From contig NZ_CP059195.1 of the NCBI RefSeq assembly GCF_014251695.1, positions 124,001 through 188,000 on the forward strand: 64,000 nucleotides of DNA, read 5' to 3'. Each line of letters starts with the position of its first letter. The stretch's first letter is position 1. Under the pieces are notes generated by a model. The model was not told the origin of the DNA and did not search any database. It saw only the letters and a list, made by a program, of their open reading frames with translations. Of the stretch, positions 37,998-47,475 are shown in pieces. The DNA is from Blattabacterium cuenoti. GTDB taxonomy: Bacteria; Bacteroidota; Bacteroidia; Flavobacteriales; Blattabacteriaceae. The translations under genes were made by a program, and so were the position numbers.

Positions 37998-39434
37998 GTG
38001 GAAAAATATAAAAACCCTTTAGTTGAACGATATAGTAGCAAAGAAATGTTATATAATTTTTCTCCAAAAAAAAAGTTTCTTACTTGGAGAAAATTATGGT
38101 TATATTTAGCAGAAATTCAAAAAGAACTAGGATTAAATATTAGCAATGAACAAATATTTGATTTAAAAAATAATTTACATAATATTGATTGGGATAGAGT
38201 TTTTTTTTATGAAAAAAAATTTAGACATGATGTCATGGCTCATTTATATGCTTTTGGAGAAAAAGCGACTGTAGCTAGACCTATTATTCATTTAGGTGCT
38301 ACAAGTGCGTTTTTAGGGGATAATACGGATATTATTTTAATCCGTGATGGATTGGAAATTTTATTAAAAAAATTGATTAATGTAATTTTTCGTCTTAGAA
38401 ATTTATCTTTAGAATATCATAATATTCCTACTTTAGCTTTTACTCATTATCAACCAGCTCAATTAATTACTGTAGGAAAACGTTTTGCTTTATGGTTACA
38501 AAGTCTACTTCTAGATTTAGACGAATTAGAATTTCGATTAAAAAATATTCATTTTAGAGGAGTTAAGGGAACTGTAGGGTCAGCAGATAGTTTTAAAGAA
38601 TTATTTGATGGTGATTTACAAAAAGTAAAAGATTTGGAAAAAAAATTATCTAATAAATTTAGATTTAAAAATGTTTTTTCTATAACAGGACAAACTTACG
38701 ATAGAAAAGTCGATGCTCAAATATTAAATTTGTTATCTAATATATCTCAATCTTCTCATAAATTTAGTAACGATTTACGTTTATTACAAAATTTAAAAGA
38801 ATTGGAAGAGCCTTTTGAAAAAGAACAAATTGGATCTAGTGCGATGGCTTATAAACGGAATCCAATACGTAGTGAACGTATGGCCTCTTTAGCTAAATAT
38901 GTTATTTCTTTATCGAATAGTTCAGCCTTAGTTGCAGCTACTCAATGGTTAGAACGGACTTTAGACGATTCTGCAAATAGAAGATTAGTTATAGGCCAAT
39001 CATTTTTAGCTGTAGATTCTATTTTAATGATTTGGAATAATATATTAGAAAATATTGTTGTATATCCTAATATTATTGATAAACATATAAAAGAAGAGCT
39101 TCCTTTTTTAATTACTGAATCTATTATTATAGAATGTGTAAAAAAAGGAGCAGATAGACAGGATATTCATGAAAGAATCCGAATTCATTCTATGGCAACA
39201 AATGATAAAATGAAATTGGAAGGAATGGAAAATGATTTTATTAAACGTATTTTACATGATAAAAAAATACCCATATGTGAAAAAAAAATAAATCAAATTC
39301 TGAATCCTAAAAATTTTACAGGATTTTCTTCAGATCAAACTTTAGAATTTCTTGATACAATAGTTAATCCCATATTAAATCGTTTTCATCATATCATTGA
39401 TTTCGATATATCTAATATGGATAGAAAAATTTAA
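37998..39434 (+). CDS. purB: Adenylosuccinate lyase
   Basis: Cleaves SAICAR and adenylosuccinate, releasing fumarate, in both arms of purine synthesis. It has 478 residues from a GTG start. It opens KYKNPLVERYSSKEM, has HDVMAHLYAF, the catalytic-His region THYQPAQLITVGKR and the superfamily signature loop GSSAMAYKRNPIRSERM at about 281-297. It follows purA by 14 bases and precedes purL by 14 bases. Its fumarate could be the acceptor for the class 1A PyrD at 10.7 kb. Confidence 0.96.
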   Translation: MEKYKNPLVERYSSKEMLYNFSPKKKFLTWRKLWLYLAEIQKELGLNISNEQIFDLKNNLHNIDWDRVFFYEKKFRHDVMAHLYAFGEKATVARPIIHLGATSAFLGDNTDIILIRDGLEILLKKLINVIFRLRNLSLEYHNIPTLAFTHYQPAQLITVGKRFALWLQSLLLDLDELEFRLKNIHFRGVKGTVGSADSFKELFDGDLQKVKDLEKKLSNKFRFKNVFSITGQTYDRKVDAQILNLLSNISQSSHKFSNDLRLLQNLKELEEPFEKEQIGSSAMAYKRNPIRSERMASLAKYVISLSNSSALVAATQWLERTLDDSANRRLVIGQSFLAVDSILMIWNNILENIVVYPNIIDKHIKEELPFLITESIIIECVKKGADRQDIHERIRIHSMATNDKMKLEGMENDFIKRILHDKKIPICEKKINQILNPKNFTGFSSDQTLEFLDTIVNPILNRFHHIIDFDISNMDRKI

Positions 39435-39448
39435 TACATCGATAAATA

Positions 39449-42400
39449 ATGAATTTCAGAATTTATATACAAAAAAAAAGGCCTTTTGATATTTATTCTA
39501 GAAAATTGTACAATGAATTCAAAAATATGAATATTTCATTGTCTGATATAATTATTTATTACATATATGATATATATAACATCAATGAAAAACTTTTTTT
39601 AGAAAGTTTATCAAAAGTTTTTGTGGATCCTGTTACAGATATTTTGCATAGAAAAATACATTTGAATACTTTATATATAGAATATTTTCCAGAAGAATAT
39701 GATGATCGAGCTTATGCAGCTATGCAATGTATAAAAGTTATAGATCCAAAATCGACTAGAGTTACCATAAAAGCAGGCCAATTAATTAAATTAATTGGCC
39801 TAAAAAAGAAACAGGATTTTTATAGAATTAAAAAGTATTACATTAAATCATGCTCAAATACACGAAATAAAAAGAATGAGACTAAAATTATAGATAATTT
39901 TATTAATTTTTCGGTTGAAAAAATCACAAAAATCCATAATAAATGTAATTTTTCTATGGAAATTAATGATTTACTATTTATACAGAAATATTTCTATCAA
40001 GAAAAACGAAATCCAACAGAATCAGAATTACGTATATTTGATGTTTATTGGTCTGACCATTGTCGTCATACTACATTTTTTACAACATTAATAGATATAT
40101 CTTTTTATGGTTCATTAAAAAAAACATATCAAAGTATTTTTAATAAATATTTAAAGGATAGAGATTCAATAGGAAGATCAAAATATCCTATAAATTTTAT
40201 GGATTTATCTAGTCTTCCTGCTATAATTCTTGATAAAAAGGGAAAATTAATGAATTATATTTCATCAGACGAACATAATGCGTGTATTATGATGATAAAT
40301 GTAGATTTCATAGAAAATAAAAAAAATGAAAAGTGGTATTTATTATTTAAAAATGAAACTCATAACCATCCTACTGAAATAGACCCTTTTGGAGGGGCCT
40401 ATACTTGTGTAGGAGGAGCGATTCGTGATCCTTTATCGGGTCGAGCTTTTGTTTATCAAGGAATTAGATTGAGTGGAGCTGCTGATCCTCTCAATTTAAA
40501 AACTATGAATGGAAAATTACCACAACATAAAATTTGTTTTGAATCCGCTTGTGGTTATAGTTCTTATGGAAATCAAATAGGATTAGCAACAACTCATGTA
40601 CATGAAATATATCATAATGGATATAGAGCGAAACGAATGGAAATTGGAATGGTTGTTGGGGCCGTTCCTGCTGATTTTGTAAAACAGGACAAACCAAGAA
40701 AAGGGGATATCATTTTGATAATTGGTGGATTGACGGGAAAAGAAGGAATTGGAGGAGCTACAGATTCTTCTAAAGAACATAATTCTGATTTAAAAAATCA
40801 TGTTAAACAAAAAGGGGATCCAATAATAGAAAGAAAAATTCAAAGATTTTTTAGAAAAAAAAAAGTTATTTCTTTGATAAAAAAATGCAATGATTTTGGA
40901 GCTGGAGGAGCAGCTGTAGCTGTAGGTGAATTAAGCGATAGTTTAGTCCTTTATTTAGATAAAATACCAGTCAAGGATTCAAAAAGTAGTATGGAGGCTA
41001 TAGAAATTGCCCTTTCTGAATCTCAAGAACGTATGGCAGTAATATTAGATCCCAAAGATGTGAATAAATTTATTCATTTTTCTCATGAAGAAAATATCAT
41101 GGTTGTACCTATCGGTGAAATAACTGATAATAAACGTATCATTTTTTATTATGGAACAAAAGAAATTTTTAATGTAAAAAGTTCTTTTTTGAATACAAAA
41201 GGTTCTTATAAAGAACAAGCTGTTCGTGTGAATTCTCCTATTTCAGTTTCCCCTTTTAATAAATCAAAAGAAATTTCTTTTAGTAAAAAAACATTTTTAA
41301 ACACTCTTTCTGAATTAAATATAGCTTCTCAAAAAAGTTTAGTAGAAATGTTTGATAGTACTGTAGGTTCTACTACAGTTTTAATGCCTTTTGGAGGAAA
41401 ATATCAAATGACTCCATCTGAAGGAAGTGTACAAAAAATTCCTGTTTTTAAAGGAAATACAAATACAGTTAGTTTAGTTTCTTGGGGATTTCATCCTGAA
41501 GTTTCTAGTTGGAGTCCTTTTCATGGAGGGGCTTATGCTATTGTGGAGTGTATTTCTAAAATTGTTTCTATGGGAGGTGATTACAGAAATACTTATTTTA
41601 GTTTTCAAGAATATTATCAAAAATTGGGGAAAAATCCAGAAAATTGGGGGAAACCTTTTTCTGCTTTATTAGGAGCGTATAATGCTCAAATGTCATTAGA
41701 ATTAGCTTCGATAGGGGGAAAAGATTCTATGTCTGGAACATATAAGAATTTTCATGTTCCGCCAACATTTATTGCTTTTGGTGTATCTATAGGTTTATGT
41801 ATCAATATTATATCTCCTGAATTTAAAAAAGTAGGAAATAAAATTTATTTGTATTATCACAATTCATTAGAAAATGAAATGCCAGATTATGATTCTATAA
41901 AAAGTGCCTATGATCAGGTTTATAAAGGGATTTGTTCTGGAAAAATTGTTTCTGTAAAAACAATTAAAGATGGAGGGATATCCGTTGCTATTGCCAAAAT
42001 GTCTTTTGGAAATCGTTTAGGAGCAGTCATTGACTATAAAGATAATTTATTTGAAATGAATATAGGATCCTTAATTATAGAATCTTCTTCTTCCATTTCA
42101 GACAATAATTTTATTCCAATAGGAGAAATCATTTCTCATGAATATTTAAACTTTAATGGAGTATCTGTTGGTATAGATGAATGTATAAAAAATTGGGAAA
42201 AAACTTTTTCTTCCATTTTTTCTTTTTACGATGAAAAAAAAGAAGAAAATAATATTCAAAATATAAAACGAGAAAAAATTAAACAAAAAGAAAAATATAA
42301 TTCTTTCATATGGAAATGTAAATTTAAAAAAAAAGGGAAACCTAGGGTATTTATTCCTATATTTCCTGGAACAAATGGAGAATTTGAATCGATTCGTGCA

Positions 42401-43129
42401 TTTGAAAAAGAGGGATCTATCGTAAATACTTTAATATTTAAAAATCTAAATAATAAAGATATTCTGGAATCCATATTTTATTTTAAAAAGCATATAGAAT
42501 CTGTACAAATATTGATGTTTTGTGGAGGTTTTAGTGCTGGAGATGAACCAGATGGGGCTGCTAAATTTATTGTATCTATCTTACATAATCCACATATTCA
42601 AGATGCTATTAAATATTTTCTTGATCACGATGGGTTAATTTTAGGAATTTGTAATGGATTTCAAGGATTGATAAAATCCGGATTATTACCTTATGGTAAA
42701 ATTTGTTTTAGAAATCATAATTCTCCTACATTGACCTATAATAAAATAGAAAAACATATATCCCAGTGTGTTCATATTAAAGTGATTTCTGATCACTCTC
42801 CATGGTTAAATGGAATGAAAAATAAAATATATACTCTTCCCATATCTCACAGTGAAGGAAGATTTTATGCAAGAAAAGAAACAATAAATATTTTATTGAA
42901 TAGAAACCAAATAGCCACACAATATGTAGATTTAGAAGGAATCCCTAGTTCAGATAGGGTATATAACCCAAATGGATCTATTGGAGCCATTGAAGGATTA
43001 TTAAGTGAAGATGGTAAAATTTATGGTAGAATGACTCATCCAGAACGTTATGATCATGGATTATTAAAAAATATTCCTAATATTCATCAGCATTCAATTT
43101 TCAAAAATGCAGTACAATATTTTTTATAA
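39449..43129 (+). CDS. purL: Phosphoribosylformylglycinamidine synthase (large single-chain form)
   Basis: Converts FGAR to FGAM with glutamine and ATP. It has 1226 residues, the fused form in which small PurS-like, PurL and glutaminase (PurQ) parts are one chain. Visible are FDVYWSDHCRHTTF at about 193-206, NETHNHPTEIDPFGGA, GFGAGGAAVAVGELSD-type segments, the second ATP-fold copy with SIGGKDSMSGTY, and the C-terminal glutaminase with Cys in ILGICNGFQGLIKSG and His in LPISHSEGRF. It starts the purL-E-C-F-M-N-H-D run. Confidence 0.97.
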   Translation: MNFRIYIQKKRPFDIYSRKLYNEFKNMNISLSDIIIYYIYDIYNINEKLFLESLSKVFVDPVTDILHRKIHLNTLYIEYFPEEYDDRAYAAMQCIKVIDPKSTRVTIKAGQLIKLIGLKKKQDFYRIKKYYIKSCSNTRNKKNETKIIDNFINFSVEKITKIHNKCNFSMEINDLLFIQKYFYQEKRNPTESELRIFDVYWSDHCRHTTFFTTLIDISFYGSLKKTYQSIFNKYLKDRDSIGRSKYPINFMDLSSLPAIILDKKGKLMNYISSDEHNACIMMINVDFIENKKNEKWYLLFKNETHNHPTEIDPFGGAYTCVGGAIRDPLSGRAFVYQGIRLSGAADPLNLKTMNGKLPQHKICFESACGYSSYGNQIGLATTHVHEIYHNGYRAKRMEIGMVVGAVPADFVKQDKPRKGDIILIIGGLTGKEGIGGATDSSKEHNSDLKNHVKQKGDPIIERKIQRFFRKKKVISLIKKCNDFGAGGAAVAVGELSDSLVLYLDKIPVKDSKSSMEAIEIALSESQERMAVILDPKDVNKFIHFSHEENIMVVPIGEITDNKRIIFYYGTKEIFNVKSSFLNTKGSYKEQAVRVNSPISVSPFNKSKEISFSKKTFLNTLSELNIASQKSLVEMFDSTVGSTTVLMPFGGKYQMTPSEGSVQKIPVFKGNTNTVSLVSWGFHPEVSSWSPFHGGAYAIVECISKIVSMGGDYRNTYFSFQEYYQKLGKNPENWGKPFSALLGAYNAQMSLELASIGGKDSMSGTYKNFHVPPTFIAFGVSIGLCINIISPEFKKVGNKIYLYYHNSLENEMPDYDSIKSAYDQVYKGICSGKIVSVKTIKDGGISVAIAKMSFGNRLGAVIDYKDNLFEMNIGSLIIESSSSISDNNFIPIGEIISHEYLNFNGVSVGIDECIKNWEKTFSSIFSFYDEKKEENNIQNIKREKIKQKEKYNSFIWKCKFKKKGKPRVFIPIFPGTNGEFESIRAFEKEGSIVNTLIFKNLNNKDILESIFYFKKHIESVQILMFCGGFSAGDEPDGAAKFIVSILHNPHIQDAIKYFLDHDGLILGICNGFQGLIKSGLLPYGKICFRNHNSPTLTYNKIEKHISQCVHIKVISDHSPWLNGMKNKIYTLPISHSEGRFYARKETINILLNRNQIATQYVDLEGIPSSDRVYNPNGSIGAIEGLLSEDGKIYGRMTHPERYDHGLLKNIPNIHQHSIFKNAVQYFL

Positions 43130-43154
43130 TAAAAATTCAAATAACTTATAATTT

Positions 43155-43649
43155 ATGAAAGTGGCTATATTTTTTGGAAGTATTTCTGACAAATCAATTA
43201 TGAAAATAATAGCGGAAATATTCAAACAATTTAACATAAGTTATAAATCTTATGTAATTTCCGCACACAGATTACCAGATATTTTATCAAATACTATAAA
43301 AAAAATAGAATCTGAAGGAACAGATGTTATTATTGCAGGAGCTGGATTATCCGCTCATTTACCTGGATTTATTTCTTCTAAAACAATACTGCCTGTCATA
43401 GGAATCCCAATTCATTGCAATAATAATTATGGAACTTTAGGAGGAATAGATGCTCTTTTATCTATGGTACAAATGCCGAAAGATGTTCCCGTTGCTACAG
43501 TAGGAATAAATAATTCCTATAATGCAGCTTTATTTGCTATTCATATTTTATCTATAAAATATCAAGATATAAGAAAATTATTGCTAAAATTCAGAATAAA
43601 AAAAAAGGAGAAATTGATAACTGAAATCAAGCAAAACTTATTACCATGA
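43155..43649 (+). CDS. purE: N5-carboxyaminoimidazole ribonucleotide mutase (PurE)
   Basis: A 164-residue carboxylation enzyme of the AIR-to-CAIR step. FGSISDKSIM at 7-16, VISAHRLPDIL and AGAGLSAHLPGF are the family's substrate loops. The stretch GIPIHCNNNYGTLGGIDALLSMVQMP is a few residues longer than in E. coli. No purK lies next to it, so whether it acts as a class I mutase with a distant PurK or directly on CO2 and AIR is open. It overlaps purC by 4 bases. Confidence 0.92.
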   Translation: MKVAIFFGSISDKSIMKIIAEIFKQFNISYKSYVISAHRLPDILSNTIKKIESEGTDVIIAGAGLSAHLPGFISSKTILPVIGIPIHCNNNYGTLGGIDALLSMVQMPKDVPVATVGINNSYNAALFAIHILSIKYQDIRKLLLKFRIKKKEKLITEIKQNLLP

Positions 43650-44368
43650 ATTGCATAATTAAAAAAAATATTTTATCAGAAGGAAAAACAAAAAAAATAT
43701 ATACTACTAATAACTCACTTGAAGTATTAATTCATCATAAAGATTGTATAACCGCTTTGAATGGATTGAAAAAAAATTTTTTACAAGACAAAGGAGTTTT
43801 AAATAATGAAATTACTACATTAATTTTTAATTTTTTAAATTCTTGTGGAATTAAAACTCATTTTATACGAAAAATAAACAACAGAGAGCAATTATGTCAT
43901 AAAGTAGATATGATCCCTTTAGAATTTGTAATTCGTAATATTGTTGCGGGAAGTATGTCTAAACGTTTAGGAATTAAAGAAGGAATTAATCTGTATAATC
44001 CTATTTTTGAAATTTTTTATAAAAATGATAAATTAAAAGACCCCTTAATTAATGATCATCATGCTGTGTTCTTAAAAATTCTTTCTTATGAAGAATTAAA
44101 TACTATTTATGGCATAACATTGAAAATAAACCATATTATAAAAAAATATTTTTCAGATAAAAATATTATATTGGTAGATTTTAAAATAGAATTTGGAAAA
44201 AATCATAAAAATGAAATTCTACTTTCAGATGAAATCAGTCCAGATACTTGTCGTTTTTGGGATAAAAAAACAATGAAAAAATTGGATAAAGATTCATTTA
44301 GAATGGGATTGAAAGAAGAAGTATTTGACATTTACATGGAAATATTAAAAAGGTTAAATGTAAGTTAA
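43646..44368 (+). CDS. purC: SAICAR synthetase
   Basis: Adds aspartate to CAIR. It has 240 residues. It begins ILSEGKTKKIYTT, with VDMIPLEFVIRNIVAGSMSKR at about 90-110 and the C-terminal DFKIEFG and LSDEISPDTCRFWDKK, the standard SAICAR synthetase motifs. The ATGA overlap with purE implies translational coupling. It ends 11 bases before purF. Confidence 0.97.
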   Translation: MNCIIKKNILSEGKTKKIYTTNNSLEVLIHHKDCITALNGLKKNFLQDKGVLNNEITTLIFNFLNSCGIKTHFIRKINNREQLCHKVDMIPLEFVIRNIVAGSMSKRLGIKEGINLYNPIFEIFYKNDKLKDPLINDHHAVFLKILSYEELNTIYGITLKINHIIKKYFSDKNIILVDFKIEFGKNHKNEILLSDEISPDTCRFWDKKTMKKLDKDSFRMGLKEEVFDIYMEILKRLNVS

Positions 44369-44379
44369 TCCATTAAATA

Positions 44380-45843
44380 ATGGAACAAAGATATTCTTTT
44401 TCCAAAAATATGATATCTCAATTAATCCCTTATATTCTGAAAAATAATTATTTTGATAAATTTCATGATGAATGTGGTGTTTTTGGGATTTATTCTCCTT
44501 ATAAGGTAGATACCTTTTCTTTAATTCAATTTGGATTATTCGCATTACAGCATAGAGGACAAGAAGCTTGTGGATTTTCTGTTTTACGAGATGGGTTTAT
44601 TATATCACATAAGAGCGAAGGACTTGTTTTAGATTTTTTTAGAAAAATTTCTAATTCTGAATGTTACCATGGGAATGCTGTAATTGGACATACTCGTTAT
44701 TCTACAGAAGGAGGACAAAGTCAAAAAAATATTCAACCTTTTTTTGGAGAAAATTCCTATGGAAAGAGTACTATATCTATAGTACATAATGGAAATTTAA
44801 TCAATGCGAAACCCATTCGTAAAGAATTGGAATCCAAAGGAATAAATTTTATATCTGAATACTCAGATTCCGAAGTTATTTTACGTTTAATACAAAAATA
44901 TTTACCAGAATCTGATAATAGTTTAGAAAAAGCTATTCAAAAAACAACTATTGATATTAAAGGAGCTTATTCTGTGATTGTTCTTATGGATAATAAGATG
45001 GCTGCATTTAGAGATCCAAACGGAATACGTCCTTTATGTTATGGAATGTTGAATGAAGAAACTTATATATTTAGTTCTGAAACTTGTGGAATTGATTCTG
45101 TTGGTGGGTTTTACGTTAGAGATTTATTTCCAGGAGAAATTATAATTGTCGATAAAAAATCAATTCAATTTTCTCTCCTTACAGAAAAAAAAAATACAAA
45201 AAAAAGAATATGTTCTTTTGAATATATTTATTTTTCTCGTCCTGATTCTTTAATTGAAAATGTCAATGTTTATAAAATTCGTGAAAAAAGTGGAGAAAAA
45301 CTTTATGAACAACATCCTATAGAAGCCGATGTAGTTATTGGAGTTCCAGATTCTGGAGTTCCAGCTTCTATTGGATATTCTAAAGCTTCTGGTATACCTT
45401 TTAAGCCAATTTTAGTTAAAAATAAATATATTGGGAGATCTTTTATTCTACCCCAACAGGATATGCGTGAGAAAATGGTAAACTTAAAATTAAATCCTAT
45501 ATTAGATGAAATAAAAGGAAAACGGATTGTTATTATTGATGATTCTATAGTTCGTGGAACTACCAGTCGTAGATTAGTTTATATTTTAAGAAAAGCAGGA
45601 GCTAAAGAAATTCATTTTAGAAGTGCTTCTCCTCCTATTATAGGCCCATGTTATTTAGGAGTAGATACTCCAAGTAAAAAAGATCTTATATCATACAATC
45701 ATTTTGATAAAAAAAGTATAGAAAAAATTCTAAATGTAGATAGTTTAGAATTTTTAAGTATGGATAATTTTATAGATATTCTTGGAAGTATTCATTATTG
45801 TTTTGGTTGTTTTACCGGAAATTATCCAGTTAAAAAAAACTGA
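44380..45843 (+). CDS. purF: Amidophosphoribosyltransferase
   Basis: First committed step of purine synthesis: PRPP plus glutamine to phosphoribosylamine. It has 487 residues. The nucleophile is Cys32 in DECGVFGIY, preceded by a 31-residue propeptide that must be removed. The PRPP loop is IVIIDDSIVRGTTSR. Cysteines in KRICSFEY, GPCYLGVDTPS and YCFGCFTGNYP match the Bacillus-type enzyme that binds a [4Fe-4S] cluster, a form often sensitive to oxygen. It lies between purC and purM. Confidence 0.97.
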   Translation: MEQRYSFSKNMISQLIPYILKNNYFDKFHDECGVFGIYSPYKVDTFSLIQFGLFALQHRGQEACGFSVLRDGFIISHKSEGLVLDFFRKISNSECYHGNAVIGHTRYSTEGGQSQKNIQPFFGENSYGKSTISIVHNGNLINAKPIRKELESKGINFISEYSDSEVILRLIQKYLPESDNSLEKAIQKTTIDIKGAYSVIVLMDNKMAAFRDPNGIRPLCYGMLNEETYIFSSETCGIDSVGGFYVRDLFPGEIIIVDKKSIQFSLLTEKKNTKKRICSFEYIYFSRPDSLIENVNVYKIREKSGEKLYEQHPIEADVVIGVPDSGVPASIGYSKASGIPFKPILVKNKYIGRSFILPQQDMREKMVNLKLNPILDEIKGKRIVIIDDSIVRGTTSRRLVYILRKAGAKEIHFRSASPPIIGPCYLGVDTPSKKDLISYNHFDKKSIEKILNVDSLEFLSMDNFIDILGSIHYCFGCFTGNYPVKKN

Positions 45844-45858
45844 TTAAAATAAATAAAT

Positions 45859-46848
45859 ATGAAAGTGAAAAAAAGTAACATGATTATATGCAAAATTAGT
45901 AATATTTTAGAAAAAACTTATAATAACAAGGTAATGAGTACGTTAGATCATTTTGCTTCTTTTTATAGAATATATGAATGTGGATATAAGGAGCCTATTT
46001 TGGTATCTGGAGTAGATGGAGTTGGAACAAAGTTACGTTTGGCTATCGCCTTCAAAAAATATGGTGTAATTGGAGAAGATTGTTTTGCCATGTGTGCAAA
46101 TGATGTTTTATGTCATGGAGCTCTTCCTTTATTTTTTTTAGATTATTTAGCTTGTGGTAAACTAGATTCTAGTATTGTAGAAAAAATTGTACAAGGAATA
46201 GCTATTTCTTGCAAAAAAACAAACACCTGTCTGATTGGAGGGGAAACATCGGAAATGCCTGGAATTTACAAAAAAAATGATTATGATATAGCCGGATTTT
46301 GTGTAGGTATTGTAGAAAAAAATAATCTTGTAGATGGAAAAAAATTAATTAAAAATGGAGATATTTTAATAGGACTTCCTTCATCAGGTATACATAGTAA
46401 TGGTTTTTCTGTAATTAGAAATATTTTTTCTGCAGAAGATTTTATGAAATCTTTTCAAGAAAAACCGTTTTATGAAACGCTTTTAATTCCAACTAAAATT
46501 TATCATTATCCCATTCATGCTTTATTAAAAGAGTTTATAATCCACGGATTAGCTCATATTACTGGAGGAGGAATATCAGAGAATTTATATCGAATTATTC
46601 CAGAAAATTTATCAGCTGTAGTGGAAAAAAAAAAAATTCCTATTCAACCTGTTTTCAATTATATTAAAAAAAGAGGAAATCTATCAGAATATAAAATGTG
46701 GAATACTTTTAATATGGGAGTAGGAATGATTATAGTAGTATCTTTTCAAGATAAATATTCTATTTTGGATAAACTTCATTTTTTAGGAGAAAAACCTTTT
46801 ATTTTTGGAACTATTGTGAAAGGAAATAAAAAAGTATTTTTAAAATAA
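45859..46848 (+). CDS. purM: AIR synthetase (phosphoribosylformylglycinamidine cyclo-ligase)
   Basis: Closes the imidazole ring (FGAM to AIR). It has 329 residues. Family segments visible are VSGVDGVGTKLRLAIAF at about 50-66, DCFAMCANDVLCHGALPLFF, IGGETSEMPG and GLPSSGIHSNGFSVIR. An in-frame run of 12 A lies at 46625-46636 (Glu-Lys-Lys-Lys), a likely slippage site. purN follows after 10 bases. Confidence 0.96.
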   Translation: MKVKKSNMIICKISNILEKTYNNKVMSTLDHFASFYRIYECGYKEPILVSGVDGVGTKLRLAIAFKKYGVIGEDCFAMCANDVLCHGALPLFFLDYLACGKLDSSIVEKIVQGIAISCKKTNTCLIGGETSEMPGIYKKNDYDIAGFCVGIVEKNNLVDGKKLIKNGDILIGLPSSGIHSNGFSVIRNIFSAEDFMKSFQEKPFYETLLIPTKIYHYPIHALLKEFIIHGLAHITGGGISENLYRIIPENLSAVVEKKKIPIQPVFNYIKKRGNLSEYKMWNTFNMGVGMIIVVSFQDKYSILDKLHFLGEKPFIFGTIVKGNKKVFLK

Positions 46849-46858
46849 AAATATTTCC

Positions 46859-47446
46859 ATGAAAAAAATAGCTATTTTAGTTTCTGGAAAGGGGACCAAT
46901 ATGAAGCATATTTTACATGCAATTCAAAATAAGATTATTTATAATTCAATGGTTAATTTAGTAATTTCTGATAGATGGTGTAGTGCAATTCAATATGCAT
47001 TGAAAGTAAATATAACAGTATTTTCTTTCATAAGAACTAATAAAAAATTTCTTTTTAGAGAAATAGACAATATACTTGTAAGATACATTCCAGATATTAT
47101 AGTTCTTTCAGGGTTTCTTTCTATACTTGATGCAGAATTTTGTGAAAAATGGTTTAATAAAGTTATAAATATTCATCCTTCCCTATTACCTAAATATGGT
47201 GGAAAAGGAATGTATGGGATAAAAGTCCATAAAAAAGTTATAAAAAATAAGGAAAAAATATCAGGAGCTACAGTTCACTATGTTACAAAAAACGTGGATT
47301 TAGGAGATGTTATTTTAAAAAAAAAATGTAAAATTGATCCAGAGGAGACTCCAATCTCTTTATCTAAAAAAATATCTATGATAGAAAAAGAAATATTAAT
47401 TCAATCTATTAACAAACTTTTATATAATATAAAAGATATAAAATAA
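46859..47446 (+). CDS. purN: Phosphoribosylglycinamide formyltransferase
   Basis: Transfers formyl from 10-formyl-tetrahydrofolate to GAR. It has 195 residues. ILVSGKGTNMKHIL at 6-19 binds the substrate phosphate, and the folate and catalytic residues lie in INIHPSLLPKYGGKGMYGIKVH (Asn/His at about 101-103) and GATVHYVTKNVDLGDVI (Asp). It is folate-dependent and so shares a one-carbon supply with thyA and purH. Confidence 0.95.
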   Translation: MKKIAILVSGKGTNMKHILHAIQNKIIYNSMVNLVISDRWCSAIQYALKVNITVFSFIRTNKKFLFREIDNILVRYIPDIIVLSGFLSILDAEFCEKWFNKVINIHPSLLPKYGGKGMYGIKVHKKVIKNKEKISGATVHYVTKNVDLGDVILKKKCKIDPEETPISLSKKISMIEKEILIQSINKLLYNIKDIK

Positions 47447-47475
47447 TAATTAATTTAATTAGTCTAGTATGTCTT